A stretch of DNA of 64,000 bases from Moringa oleifera (GCA_021397835.1 JAJFZO010000034.1:1428501-1492500), one strand, 5' to 3'; shown: positions 35,818 to 49,765, counted from the first letter of the stretch. The notes: generated from the sequence alone by a model not told the origin. Made by a program: numbers and translations.

Positions 35818-38729
35818 ATGTTACGAGCATTAGCTCCTGGGCTGTTGATTTCTTCTCTGCTCATATCAGTATCCTCCGCCGACAATGGCTTTGCTCGATG
35901 TAACTGTGATGATGAAGGAAGCTTATGGAGCGTGGAGAGTATCTTAGAGACACAAAGAGTGAGTGATTTTCTGATTGCTGTGGCTTATTTTTCCATCCCT
36001 ATTGAGCTGCTTTACTTTGTGAGCTGCTCTAATGTGCCGTTCAAGTGGGTCCTCTTTCAGTTCATTGCCTTCATTGTTCTCTGTGGATTGACCCATTTGC
36101 TCAATGGATGGACCTATAGCCCCCATGCTCATCCTTTCCAGCTCATGCTAGCACTCACTGTGTTCAAGATCCTCACTGCTTTGGTCTCATGTGCGACTGC
36201 TATTACTCTTATCACTCTCATTCCTCTGCTTCTCAAAGTGAAAGTGAGAGAGTTCATGTTGAAGAAAAAAGCTTGGGATCTTGGGCGAGAAGTTGGGATT
36301 ATAATGAAACAGAACGAGACTGGAATGCATGTTCGTATGCTTACTCAAGAGATTCGTAAGTCGTTGGATAGGCATACAATTTTGTACACAACTTTGGTCG
36401 AGCTGTCAAAGACATTGGATTTGCAAAATTGTGCAGTCTGGATGCCTAATGAAATCAAAACAGAGATGAATTTGACCCATGAACTGAAAGGAAGGAACTA
36501 TTCGAATATGTATCGTTATTCTATACCAATTAGTGATCCGGATGTTGTAAAGATTAAAGGGAGTGATGGGGTGAATATCCTTAGGCCTGACTCAGCACTT
36601 GCTACTGCAAGCAGCGGAGAGTCTGGTGAGCCAGGACCTGTTGTGGCGATTCGGATGCCAATGCTTCGGGTTTCAAATTTCAAAGGTGGAACCCCTGAGC
36701 TGATTCAAACGTGTTACGCAATATTGGTTTGTGTTCTCCCCAGTGGACAATGTAGATATTGGAGCAACCAGGAGCTGGAGATAGTTAAGGTGGTTGCTGA
36801 TCAGGTTGCTGTGGCGCTCTCACATGCTGCAGTTCTTGAAGAGTCTCAGCTTATGAGGGAGAAATTGGTGGAACAAAATCGTGCATTGCAACTGGCAAAA
36901 CAGAATGCTATGAGAGCAAGCCAGGCAAGAATTAAGTTCCAGAAAGTAATGAGTGATGGAATGAGAAGGCCTATGCACTCGGTTTTGGGGTTGCTTTCAA
37001 TGATGCAGGATGGAAATTTGAATAACGAGCAACGGGTTATTGTTGATGCGATGCTGAAGACCAGCAATGTTCTATCAACCTTGATGAATGATGTGATGGA
37101 CATGTCAACAAAGGATAGTGGAAGATTCCCATTGGAGATGAGGTCTTTCCGGTTGCATTCCATGATAAAAGAAGCAGCTTGCATTGCTCGGTGCTTATGT
37201 GTTTATAAGGGCTTTGATTTTTCAATTGAGGTTGAGAAGTCCTTGCCTGACCTTGTAGTAGGTGATGAAAGGAGGGTTTTTCAGGTGATATTGCATATGG
37301 TTGGTAACCTGTTGAATGACAATGGTGGTGGTGGAGGGTTGGTAGTACTACGGGTTTTATCGGAGCATGGAAGCCAGGAAAGGAGTGACCAGAGATGGGC
37401 AACATGGAGACAAACCTCATCTGATGGAGATGTATATATAAGATTTGAAATTGGGATAGACAATAGTACTTCTCAATCAGAGGGCTCAATTTCAACTGTA
37501 CAGCTGAGTGGTAGGAGAAACCCCAATGATGGGGTTGAGGAGCGCTTGAGCTTCAGCATTTGCAAGAAGTTAGTTCAGGTGCGCTTGGTTTCTATTGAGT
37601 GGTTTACTTCTTGAATTCAAATCTACAATCCTAGCCGTTTTAACAGTTTTTTTTTCTTCATTCAATTTGCTTAATGAAAGAAATCGCATCTAAGGATAAA
37701 CTATTAGTTTCAAGATAGAGATGTTTAAGTGAACAGACATGGTAGTCTGCTCAATTTGTGTTAAATTGTTTATGGAGCAATATTGTGAACTTCGGGCCAA
37801 ACAAAAAGGAGGGGACTTTTTTCTCCCATTTCTTGATTGCTGACTGATATGTAGTCAGCATTTATCTTCAGCTTATTTATAAAAGGAGCAGGCAATAACT
37901 TGGTTTCTCCTTCTTTAGGTGGTTTAAGCCATAATTCATGTGCTATACTTTGATCACATTCCTAGTAATAAGTTGCCTATTGGACTTTTCGGAGCTGGTG
38001 TTGCTCTCTTTTTTTCTTGCATTTAGATATGTGTTGCATGTTTTTTTATGTATCTGGGTCGACAATTTGAAGATTTTTGTGATGATGAAGGCTTTTAGTA
38101 GTGCAATTCTTGGAATTTGCTTGTGTTATCCCAATTTTGGAAGAAACTTGATAATTTATTTGGGATATTTTTCATTTACTTGGCAGTTAATGCAAGGGAA
38201 CATATGGAGTGTGCTGAACCCTCGAGGTTTGTCTCAAAGCATGTCACTTGTTCTGAGGTTTCAAGTGCGTCCATCCATTGTTCTAGCCATGTCTGAAACT
38301 GGTGAAAGCTTGGAGCACCCTCCTTCCAACTCGCTTTTCAGAGGCTTGCAAGTGTTATTAGCGGACCATGATGATGTGAACAGGGCTGTTACACGAAGGC
38401 TACTTGTGAGGCTAGGCTGCACAGTTTCTGCTGTTTCATCAGGATTTGAATGCCTCAGTGCTCTTGGCCCAGCTGCTTGTCCTTTTCAAATCGTTCTTGT
38501 AGATCTTCAGATGCCTGAGTTGGATGGGTTTGAAGTTGCAATGAGAATCCGAAAATTCCAAAGCCGTGGGTGGCCAATGATCCTCGCCATGACTGCCAGC
38601 ACGGATGAAGATGTTTGGGAAAAATGTTTACAGGTAGGAATGAACGGGGTGATTCGAAAGCCAGTTTTATCGCAAGGAATTGCAACTGAGCTTCGAAGAG
38701 TTCTGCTGCAGGCAAACACAGTTATGTAG
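35818..38729 (+). CDS. ETR2: Ethylene receptor ETR2 (subfamily II)
   Basis: Exons 35818-37578 and 38187-38729 join in phase 0 after Gln587 to give 767 residues; Arabidopsis ETR2 is close to that length. An N-terminal hydrophobic segment, extra in subfamily II, is followed by Cys28/Cys30 (dimer disulfide) and three membrane helices holding the ethylene/copper site Cys89 and His93 (LCGLTH). Next come a GAF region (about 165-320), a coiled-coil DHp-like helix with His387 (RRPMHS), a degenerate kinase region without the glycine-rich ATP boxes, and a receiver domain with Asp647, phospho-acceptor Asp693 ([10 protein letters not shown]) and Lys745 (RKP). The protein acts in the ER membrane and represses ethylene responses through CTR1 until ethylene binds. 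It has no true histidine kinase activity by family knowledge. EIN4 is the alternative, but sequence and gene order favour ETR2. A 50-bp tandem duplication spans the stop without changing the protein. Confidence 0.95.
37579..38186 (+). other. Coding intron of ETR2
   Basis: CAG|GTGCGC starts and TTGGCAG|TTAATG ends this 608-base intron, between the VQ and LMQG codons. Reading through it, exon 1 would end after 11 non-conserved residues. The position just before the NIWSVLNP stretch suits the ETR2 kinase-like region. Confidence 0.93.
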
Positions 38730-38808
38730 ACGACAGATTCTGTAAGCTAAAGAATTTGCAGGCAAACACAGTTATGTAGACGACAGATTCTGTAAGCTAA
38801 AGAATTTG
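38707..38808 (+). repeat. Perfect 50-bp tandem duplication across the ETR2 stop codon
   Basis: The bases from CAGGCAAACA to AAGAATTTG (38709-38758) recur exactly at 38759-38808. Each copy contains the last five sense codons and TAG. The first copy ends the protein, and the second is 3' UTR with a non-functional copy of the end. The perfect identity points to a recent duplication or an assembly artefact. Confidence 0.95.
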
Positions 38809-41800
38809 AAGCCACGAAGCATTCCCTCTAATGAAACACTCGGGGCTCTCATTAGAATAAGAAAATGACATTGTTTGGCCCCTTAGAAAAACCCCAGTGC
38901 AGCACTTACAGCACACAGATGTTCCATACACAACTTTCACAGTCAAAATGGTACAGAAAATTAGCTCCATCTCCCCCTTTTAATGTGATTGAGCTTTTCA
39001 CCAATTTCATAGATAGTTTCAGATATTATCAAAGCTAATCCAAACTTGTTTCAGATTCATAAATAGGCTAAACTGGAAACTGTCATGAATTTAATTGAAG
39101 GCCTTGGTAGAAATGATAGGAAGGCTTGAAACTAAGAGAATGTAACTGAAAGTTCATGATTTGCTAACTGCCCCTACCAATCCTACTTGGTTTTGCTTTC
39201 ATCAAAGTTTTCTGGGCTGCATTTATTTGCTCTGGCTAGCGTTTTTTTTTAAAGCTGTACTATGTTTGAATAGTTCATCTTTAGCATTTCATATTGCTAT
39301 TAGCCTCAAGAAGAGGGATGAAGAATTTGATTTTTTCTGTCATGTTCCTGCCTGATTGCCCGCAGCAATACTTGTGCGATGCAGCCTTATAGCTATCCTT
39401 GTGAGATCAGATCAGTGTTTCTTAGTGAGTAAAGAGACCTGCCTGGTTGTTACTGGGGTTTCAGAGACAGGCAGGCTGACAGGCCTTGCAGCTGAAATTT
39501 TCCTGGGAATCAAACAGGCATGATAAGAGATGGTGAGGATGTTCAATCAAGTTAGCTTTTGTTTGTCAAACCATGCATGAATCTGAGAACGTACACGGAC
39601 TCTCTTTCTCTCTCTTATTTAACTGAAGAGAATAATAATATGTGAGCACGTGGAGCAGGACCAGTGTGTTCGTCCCCACAAAAACCCTAAACCGAGGTGG
39701 CTGGCCTTGTGAGTGCCACAGCCCCTAATAGAAATTCTGGGGTTGGGATTTTTCCAAGTCGATATCATTATTTTACTGGATGGACTTGACGTTAGATCCT
39801 TTTGGAATATATATTGACCAATTTTCCTGTTCTCTTCACAAATATTCTTTTGCTTTCATAGCCATCGCATCTGGCCATTTTGTATTTTCTCGGGAAAGTG
39901 GGTATTAGGTGGTGGCTCCAAAGTCATAACATCGACACACGTCATTGTTAGGTGCTCCTCATGAACCATTCTCTTTCAATAAGACAGTAAATTTTGGTAC
40001 TATTCAAATGGAATAAGGTTTTTTTTTTTTTTTTAAGAATCGGAAACTGTATTGAGTTTAAAAAATAGTTTTATTAATTTATTATTATTATTAGAATAAT
40101 ATAAAAATAAAAAATTATTAATTTTATTAAATTATTCTGCATAATGATTTATTAAAAAATTTAATATAATTTAGATCATCACCAGAAGGCAGAAAAGAGT
40201 GAAAAAACTAAGAATGAGTGGGTGTTTCTCAACAGGTGGGGTATCAAATAAGATTGCTTCTTCAAAAATCAAAGATAAACAAACAACAACATATTTTCCT
40301 CAAATATACAATCATGACTCTCAATTCCACGACACAACTTGCCCATAATTTTTTCAATTTTTTAATCTTTACTTAGCCCGAAAAACCAAAAAAAAGAAAA
40401 AGAAAAAGAAATCAATCTACTGGATCCAAAAGTGTTAGTGCCAGGGGCTCTGCATCACAACTATTTTTTATTTTCTAAAGAGAAAAGTATGAAATTGATT
40501 AGATTGGCTTTGCATGGAGTGAATCTAAGGAAGGATGGGTCTCAATACCCTAAGCCCACTTGTGCCCATCAAATTATAATCTTTCTTTTTGTGCCGAAGG
40601 GACCTGCACATGCCTTTTCCCATCAACCAAACACTAAAATAACTCTTTAACAAATTGCATCGGCTTTGTAGCCTCTGAATTAAATTATACCAATACCCAC
40701 ATTTGTCAAATCAATTAAAAACCCATTATGCTAATCCAACCTTACTTGCTTTCCATGCATAGAAATGAAAAGTTTAACACTGCCACCAACTTGGGTTTAA
40801 TTTTTCGAGGACAGATCCAATTTGGAATTGGAAAGTGATTAACTTTTCTTCAGCCATTTTTAAACTTAACAGAAGAAAAATAATTGAGATTGGCGCGGAT
40901 GTATAGTTTGGACTTAGCTGTCGACTATAAGCTTAATAAAATAATAATGTTGCTTTCAAGATCGGAGAAATATAACAATTAGTAATATTCGCAAATGGGT
41001 AAGGTCTCGTTGGCATTGCAGAGTGCTTTATTTATTTTTTTAATACTAAAAATAACATTTTGGTTTCGATACCTTATTCCTATAGATTATATAATATGGT
41101 ATGAAATGCGAAGATCTTCAGAGTGTGATCATTTGATGAATATGAAAGGCACTGAATTACAACCATTTGGGCCTTTAATTAAGTCTATAGGCCACCATTA
41201 GGGCCTGTTTGATCTATTGGTCCTTAAATGACGCTCTTGCTCTATGATTCTATGCCCATATAACGAAACCCAAAAGGCCAACACAACAAGGCCTTTTGTG
41301 TTTATGTACCTTTTCATAAGACTTGTCCAAAACTTATTGGGTCTTAAAAGGTTTCAATTTGAACTTTTGAACATGACCAACAACAGCAAACAGGTACCCA
41401 TTTAACATCTTTTATTGTTTTAAGGGTAAAGATTGTACAAGATTTTAATATTTATTTTATTTTATTAATTAAATTTTTATAAATAAAAAATAATAAATTA
41501 AATTTTAATTTATTAATTAAGTTAAAATTAAATTTAAAATTAAATAATTATAAAAAATTAAAAACATTTTTATTAAAATATCTCAAAAATATTAAATAAA
41601 TTTTTTTCTTTATTTTAAGTCTATTTCTCATATTTGAATAATTTTGATGTAAGATAGATTTTTTTTAATTTTTTAATAATAAATTTTTTTAATAATATAA
41701 TTTTCAGTTTTAAAAAAATCTAATTTTTTTATCATGATAGCTTGAATTTACATCTATAAAAAATTTTGAATCAAAATTTATGGCATAAAATTTTTAATTT

Positions 41801-42836
41801 AAATATTTTTAATTTTTAAAATTTTTAATAAAATTTAACGTAATTCAAATTAACAAATCATGATTCGATTTATCACGTGAATATTTAATTAGTAATTTTA
41901 AATAAGCATTAAAATTTCATAAGATTTTTATTTTTATTTTAATATATATTAATTTTTTAAAAAATAATAAATTAATTTTGTATACAACCTTAAATGTAAG
42001 AAGAAAGAAAATTAATTCAAATCAAACCAATACACAATCTTAATCAAAATATCAAAATATTCATATGGATGAATTAAAATTATGTATCGAGAGTCTTTGT
42101 TGGGGTGGCATCTTATTACTAAATCAAGATGGATAAATTAATTAGTCTCCATTAATTTATTGGTGTCAATACCTAAACATCAAACTAGACCGATGATTTT
42201 CACCCAAATCAAACTTCAAAGCACGTGGTCCTTTAATTTCCCTTCCTTTTCTGGGACATTGCCTTGAATGGATATGCAGCAATTAATGGTTGCCATTGTC
42301 AAAGTTCAACCTCCCTTAATTTGATTAGTCTTAAAAACGTACTAAAAAGGAAAATATGTTTCGGGCTAATTGTACTGCGTTCACATCTAGCCTTCCCTAA
42401 CTCATCTTTAATTAATTAATTAATTTCTATATTGTTGGTTCGTTAGAATTGAAATACTGAACAGGTTGATATGAAAAGTTCAAGATTCATACGCGTGACC
42501 CAAAGCATGGTAGATTATGAAAGCTGAAATTAATTAATTTAATTAATCAAGCAGTTTAATGAATATTATGGTATGCGTTGCATGCATCATCTTGTTGAAG
42601 GTAATAACAAAGGAAAGAACTGCTTAGTGTAAGAAATTAAGAGGAATGGGGGATATATATTAAATCCTAGAAATGATGTCCTAATATATATAGTCAAATT
42701 GTCTCTGCGTGAAAACTAATTAATTTATGGTCAGATTAATGAAAGTATTGAAACATAAAGCTATAAGACTTCTCCCAGTTGGTCATATAGCTAAATTAAT
42801 AAAAAAATATGCATGAAGATCAAGAGGCATCAACAA
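38809..42836. other. Intergenic region between ETR2 and tRNA-Gly
   Basis: The ETR2 3' UTR fills the beginning. No further gene is supported. Short ORFs near 40432 and 40995 lack family features. The part from 41,440 to 42,000 is extremely AT-rich. Confidence 0.5.
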
Positions 42837-42907
42837 GCACCAGTGGTCTAGTGGTAGAATAGTACCCTGCCACGGTACAGACCCGGGTTCGATTCCCGGC
42901 TGGTGCA
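42837..42907 (+). tRNA. tRNA-Gly (anticodon GCC)
   Basis: The 71-base gene folds as a full cloverleaf. The acceptor stem pairs GCACCAG with CTGGTGC followed by the discriminator A. The D arm carries GGTCTAGTGGTAG with box A, the anticodon loop reads CTGCCAC with anticodon GCC, and the T arm CCGGGTTCGATTCCCGG carries box B. It has no intron. A CAA motif (CAACAA) just upstream and a T run downstream are usual for plant Pol III tRNA genes. It decodes GGC and GGU in cytosolic translation. Confidence 0.97.
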
Positions 42908-42918
42908 TCTGATATGAA

Positions 42919-42923
42919 TTTTT
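42919..42923 (+). terminator. Pol III T-run terminator of tRNA-Gly
   Basis: TTTTT occurs 11 bases after the tRNA 3' end, the usual place for RNA polymerase III termination. Confidence 0.75.
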
Positions 42924-42974
42924 AATAAAGTATTAATTTTTGGGTTTTCTGATAAAGAATCAGAAGTTTCGGGA

Positions 42975-43200
42975 ATACGAGTCCCGCGCGCGTGTGACGG
43001 GAACTAAGAATGCTGCGGATTTGTTGGGTCAGCAGAAGCAGAGCACAACCGACTAATATGCCACGTGTGGATATTGACCGGTCAACTCTACTGTTTTTCT
43101 GGGTGTCCCTATTGGGAATAGTAAGGTCAGCGGGTCCACCACCTTTGTCTCTTTCGCCGCCTTTCCCGCCTTTTTCTGTTTCTCATCCATCGCACCTACA
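42975..43200. promoter_or_regulatory. CpG-rich promoter-like island without a gene
   Basis: The segment contains CCCGCGCGCGTG, CACGTG at 43062-43067, and the perfect palindrome TTGACCGGTCAA at 43074-43085, which holds two head-to-head W-box cores. A CT-rich stretch follows. It resembles a plant promoter or conserved element. The overlapping 74-codon ORF at 43010 has no family match and is probably accidental. Confidence 0.35.
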
Positions 43201-43800
43201 GCTCTTTTTATTTATTTATTTATTTATTATTTAATAAAAAGAAAAAAATAATTACCACTGGGGAGCACATATTTTTATTAATTATTATATATCAACATAA
43301 TTTTCCGATGTTGGTCTTGAGCATTAAAGTCTATCAACACGTTGCTTTAATTATTCTTATATAATATATATACATTATTAATTTCATCAACAACTCATAA
43401 TATTCAACTTATTCAAACATGAATTTTTAAATTTATGACACCTTAAAATAATAAAGAACTTAAGCATATATTTTTAATTATTACATTCACTTAATTATTT
43501 TATATTGATTTAAGCATTTAAGAGCTTTCTTTTAATGTCAAAATTTAAATTTCCTTTGGTGGAATAGCATGCACCCTTGACCCAAAAATTGATTTATCAT
43601 AAAACAATGAGATTTAAGGATGATAACCAAGTTGTTCTAGTGGTTGATAAAGTCAAGAACCTCTACCTAATGTTGGTGAAAGCCATTAATTAGGTAATCC
43701 GTAGATACAAATTAACCATAACAGCTGTATATGTGCTAATGTTGGCTTTACAATTCATGCCTCTTCAAACCCATTGGAAGTTGTATAGCTGTGGAGCAAG

Positions 43801-43838
43801 AACCCAATTAAGAAATTCGAACCCAATTAAGAAATTCG
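43801..43838. repeat. 19-bp tandem duplication, two copies
   Basis: AACCCAATTAAGAAATTCG occurs twice in exact tandem. It is intergenic. Confidence 0.85.
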
Positions 43839-45887
43839 ATCAAAATTCTCATTAATTTGAGACGTGTTGAGTTTTTAATAAGATTATAATACCTGATAAT
43901 TTAATAAAATTAATAATTTAATTTATTATTTTATATTTATATTAATATTATGAATTATTAAAACTCTTAACATAAAATTTAGATCAGTGAAAAATTTTGA
44001 ACTTAAAAAATTTAGCGATGAAAATGACAAACTAATTATTCATATAATTAACGCGTTATCTTTATCTTTACCGACTTCTAGGTGCGTTGATGAGTTTTAA
44101 TTTAGATAATCTGTTATATTATGAATAATAAAGCTTTGTGTTAGGTATTGATAAAAGAGAGAAAAAGTTAAGTTAGGTACGCTTAGTTACACATGCATAA
44201 ATTGCTCAAAATGTGAATATATTGGGAGCCCCAATCATAATCCATTATTGGATAGAAAGTTCTCGAAAGAGAGCGTAAGTTCTATTTCACTTTTCGCCGA
44301 CACTAAGGTAACTAAAACATGTCAAATATTGCCCTTTCGATAAATCTGCATGGATGGTTTGAAATGGTCTCATATTAAATAGGTAAAAGTTCTCTCCCAA
44401 TTTGAGTTAAATAAATTTAATAATTAATTTTATTAAGTTATCACGTATTATAATTCTTTTTTAAAAAAATTCAACATAACTCAAATTAATAAAAAAATTT
44501 AATCTCTTGTAAAATAATGTATTTTTTTATATATATATTAAGATGTGCAATTAATTAATTAAGTCAAATATAAGTAATGATCAATTTAAAGTTAATTTTG
44601 CTATGTAATTAATTTATGCATAAACCACATGCACGTTTTGGTTTGGTTTGACATAAATCTATCTACTAATTCTTTATTAGACATGTGTTTCAGCATGCTC
44701 CTCTCCTCATTAGTAAATTGAAGGCCCCATAACAATAAATAACTCCAAAATTCAACACATTAATTATATCATACAACAGTACTATACTTGTATAGACAAA
44801 CTTCAATAATGACATATGTACATCAAGATTATTAAATTTGCTAATCATTCGTTGTAAAGAAATTCATTTAGAGTTTCTAGGCGGACAGACCAACAGTTCT
44901 TCATACGGAACATGTCGTGTTCCTGTCTTAAATAATGCAAGATCTTTGTAGAGTGCATTATTCGGTGTCTCAAATTTGATTATAATTAACCCTAATTTTT
45001 TTTTGGCCGGAAAAGAGCTTTTACAATACCTTAACCGGTTTCATCTTTACTTGTTGGCTTGGGGAATGGATCATGGCATATATATTAGAGCCCGTTTCAT
45101 AAATTTGCAAATAGAGCAATCATATTATCGATGAAATTAACACTAGCAATCTGTCCAATATCCAATCATACCCATCAGCCATATATAAGTCGAGGCCACA
45201 TTCTAGGGTTTTGCTCAACTTATTGTTGACACTTTCTTTCTACATAGGGGAGGAGAATTTTTTCAACGAACAGATCTCTACATGTCGTGTAAAGTTGATT
45301 GCGTTTGGGCACTTTCACGACATTAGCCTAATCAAATTTGAGTGTTCCACGAAAATTAGGTTAAACTGTAAATGGTCGGATTGAAGATGATGACGTGTAC
45401 TCCACAACAAGGGCATGGCACGATTGAATTTATAAGGATGGATGGACAAGACTTTGAAAGATAAAGCTAACACACATTATGCAAGTTCCTGGATTTCTCT
45501 TGGATGATGTTTGCAGCTGACCCACCCTCAAATCTTATTAAATTTCTGGGCCTCACTCTGATCGAATATTAAATGAGTTAATTTGGGTGGTCGACATTTC
45601 ATTAATGAAGAAGCTTAGTGGATTCTCTTTCAAATAATTGGTGTTAATGAAAATGCCTCCTCACACTACGAAAGATAGCTCGTCAATAGTCTCGATCGAT
45701 GGCACAAGTAATAGGGTGCCAACACTTGGAAAGGCAAATAGAACAACAAAAGGGATATATGCTTTGTATTTTTTTAATGCATTTGTTCTTATGCCAGATG
45801 ATTATTTTAATTAAGATCAATGGTAATTATTGAACCGAAGAGGGGTCCATTAATAATGCGATTTTAGCGTTAGAATGTTGTATCCGA

Positions 45888-45969
45888 TTTGATATTAATT
45901 TTATATCAAGAGATCATTAAGTGTCTAATTTGATATTAATTTTATATTAAGAGATGATTAAGTATGACA
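45888..45969. repeat. 41-bp imperfect tandem duplication
   Basis: A unit beginning TTTGATATTAATTTTATAT starts at 45888 and again at 45929, with a few substitutions. It is intergenic. Confidence 0.75.
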
Positions 45970-48900
45970 CGTGAATTCATGTGAAGAGGGACCTCCATGT
46001 TGCTGTGTTTCTAGGATCCCTTCAATGTTAATTAATACAACATCATTTTACAAGAGTTAATTAATTAGTGAATATTAAAGTCATTTCAATAGAGTAATTA
46101 AAGTAATTTACTGTTCTGACGGATTAATTATACAATTAATTTTCACCTAACTTTTTATTCAATCGACTGTGCCAAGAATTAATTAAAAAAATCACGGTTA
46201 GCTACAACTGGAGCTCGTCAAATTTGCAAGCTCATGAATATCCCCATGATTTTCCATGAATAAATAAATTGTTATCTGCAAGAAAAATATAATAAAAGTA
46301 CATGGAAACCAATGGAGTTCAGTAATAAGATGTTACCAATCATCTAATTATTCCAAGTTGAAATCTGTGGAATATTTTAATAAATTAATTAGACATTAAA
46401 TAAATTAAAATTCAATCTTCATTAATGCCTTCTTGCCATGAATTGATTTAAAATCATATTTTTGTATACATTATTTAATTGATAATTAATTGAAGCTATC
46501 ATGAGTACTGGACCATTAATAAATGTATACAACAAGCCACATAGAAATAGCTAGGCAGCGAATAATACATAAACCGAGCATATAAATGTGCATAAACATG
46601 AGCAATTAAATAAAATAACAATACGATAATAACCCATATGTAAAAAAATGTAAATTTTATTGCTTAGAGAATAATGAAAACTGATATTTCATATTTTTAA
46701 AAATAATTAAATATTTATTCTCAGTCTCTGCACAAACAATCTTTTTTTTTTTTTAAAAAGTAATAATTTATAATCAATTGCGTTCATCTTGCATTTTGAA
46801 AAAATAAATAATTCATAATTTTAGATTGAGGAAATTAGAAATGCGCAAATAGCAAATAATTCCTTGTACACCTTGGTGGTATTAAATCTTACAAAATCCT
46901 AAAAAACCTTTATTTTTAGAGTTTTCCTGTTAAGAATTTTTCACTTTCATGTAGATAATGAGAAAGGAAAATAATATACAACAAAGAAAGTAACAGCCAT
47001 AGTACAAAGTGAGACTAATTAATTTTCTTAGCTTTCTAGATTAAGAATTAATTAGTAAGGTGAAGAGAAAGCTGAGATCCTTTCTTGATTTGCTTTCTCA
47101 AAGAAGAAGAAGTGATCATAGTAGTCATGGGTTCAAGAGAGGTATTCAATTGATTTTTGCTGCTCCTTTTCTTTTTCTCTTTATTTAATTTCTATGCATT
47201 CTCATGCTTTAGTAATTTGTATAGTGAAGAAATATTAGGAATAAGTCTCATATTCCCATTTAATTAAATCCCAACATATTAAAAAAAATTCAAATAAAGC
47301 TATAGGTATATGCTCGTCTATCTTATCAAGTATTACAAAAGTAATAACAAAGGTATAATTTAATTTCGTAAAGAAATTCAAGTAAGTCCTTTGTTTTTCT
47401 TTGCGAAAATTAAGCTGCAAGATATGCTCATTATTTTTAATCTTTGTCTTAAGCTTTTGGGATAAGGTTTTTTTTTTTTTTTTGGTATTACATTGTTTGC
47501 ATTTTAGTGCATTTATAGAATTTGATATTACTCTTTTTCATATATTATGGGGTTAAAATATTTAATAAAAAATAATTTGTGAGGGAATTTTTTTTTTCCT
47601 TTCTCAACATTATTCATCATTCTTATCAACTTTGATAAACTCTTGCGTTACATATATTCTAATCATTTTCATTGGATTTGATAAAAACTAGCTAATTTTT
47701 TCTTTTGTTTTGATTTGAATTTTGAGTATAAATTTAAAATCAACTCTATATATCTAGTAATTGAAGAGACAAGTTAGAATTAATATATAAAATTAAATAA
47801 TAAACCATTATTGATGGTTCACAATAAGCTCAATATCATAGGATTATTATTAGTTCATCAATTTAGATAGAATTGTCCTTAATTCCAACATTTCTTGCAA
47901 GTTTAAGAAATTTACCGGTCCACGAAAGATGCATACTCACCTCTACATCACAAATTAAGCAGCATGTACATTTTCCTGCAGGTAACTTTCAAGTCAAGGT
48001 GATCTTAATTTGACACGAAAATGGGGCATTTCTTACCAGCTTTTCATAGAATTTTAGGGATTATTTGGACCTTCAAGCATCATATCATTTATCCCATCCT
48101 TTAGTCCTTATGCTTTTGCTGTGGGTACAAATTAAAACACCAGTAATTCAAGAGCGATTCAGATACAATGACGATGGAATGACGATGTTGATGATGATAA
48201 AAAATTATTAAAAACCATGTAAGTAGCAGTTTAAATAAAGCGAAAGAGAGCATATTTGCCAGCAAAGGCAACACCCAATACCTCCAATCAAATTGAATTG
48301 TTAGAGTTTGTTCCCCACAGACAAGAAATATATTAAATCTCTATGAATGAAAGAGTCACACCTTCCCCACAAAAATTCTTTGGTTTTGGTATGCGCAAAG
48401 AATAAATATAATCCACAATTGTGCCAAGAGAAAACATAAAAGAAATCAAAAGAAGACTTTGATTGAGTAGTGTTACATGGGACAGATCTCATCCAATTCT
48501 CATTTGCTTGCAAGGCCATCAATGCCAAGACAAGGGCACAAGGACTAAACTTTCTGCACTTGAAGCTCATAAACATGGCTAGAGTATCTGTGTGGTTGAA
48601 GGTCCTAAACATGGCAGATGCACGAGCCATATGCTGCAAATGGATCTTACATTAAATATTTGCTTGCTATTAACAAGGGGTTGTATCTCAATCCAGAGAA
48701 AAGAAAGAAGAAGAAAACTGGATTGAAATAGAGAGAATTGATTTGTATGGCATTCTATTCTGAGCTTTTCTTCCCAGAGTTAATTGACTGAAGCATACTG
48801 ATTGGTTTTATTTATTTATTTTACCAGAAGGATATATATATGATTTGACAAAAACTTAGAGACAGGTTCAAAATATGCCTTTTCCTGTTTATATATAAAT

Positions 48901-49765
48901 ATTGTGCTACATGTTTGTGTCTCTCTAACAGCATGAAATGCGTTTTAATTTGAATAGATTTGCTTATAAACTATTTGAATTTAATAAGAAAAGAAAAAGA
49001 AAAATATTTGTTATTTTCAACGAAAAGAACAAAAATTGCTGATGCTAAACTTAGGCTGAGAACAGATTCTATATATTATGTAGAATAGCATGATTAAGCC
49101 TGGATTTTCTCATGAAACCATTATTTTATTTTTTGGAACAAGTTTTTCTCTTTTTAAAAAAAAATTAAAAGAAAAATTCTCTGCAGGTCAATAGCCAATG
49201 AAATTTCAAGGATAATCCTTCCTTCTTCCTTCTGCTGTTCAGCTTTTCTGTGAAACCTTTACTACAATGCAAGCAGCATAACCCTAATTTGGCAGTCACA
49301 GCAGTACATGTATACATAAATATGTATATGTCCAACAAAATCAAAATGGGTAAGGATATAACTAATCATCCACTAAGGATTAAGAACTATAAACAAGAAA
49401 TTAGATTAAAAGATAATCTCATGCAGCATGAAAAACCCAGATGAAATGGAAAAGAGAAAGAATGTATTGAAGATTGGAAAGCAATAATTTTTTTTTTTTA
49501 AAAAAAAAAGATGCTGATCATCCTTTTTCTTTCTTATTATTGCAAAGCAGAAAAGATGGCAAAACAAAGAGAGAAAGAGAGTTTACTACTATACATTGGG
49601 AGGGATTATTGTTGGTTTCCCTGCTTCACATTAATCCTTCTTAAATCCTATCTTCTTCTTCTTTGCATTCCCTAACTTCCAATACAAAACATGAAACAAC
49701 ACATAGATGTAAGATCTCAAGAAATCTCACTGATGGCCAAATCTTCTATATAGCAAATCTTCTAC

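Larger units (their letters stand above)
43201..49765. other. Intergenic region upstream of the convergent AHL gene end
   Basis: No gene is supported. Two overlapping unrecognised ORFs lie on opposite strands at 48301-48655. Short direct repeats occur at 43801 and 45888. AT-rich blocks alternate with ordinary DNA. The AHL 3' UTR lies just before 49766 on the minus strand. Confidence 0.5.

Noticed and set aside
37938..38186. N-terminal extension of the second ETR2 exon to an upstream ATG
   Set aside because: The hydrophobic residues come from intron sequence. The splice acceptor at 38186 restores the conserved protein.
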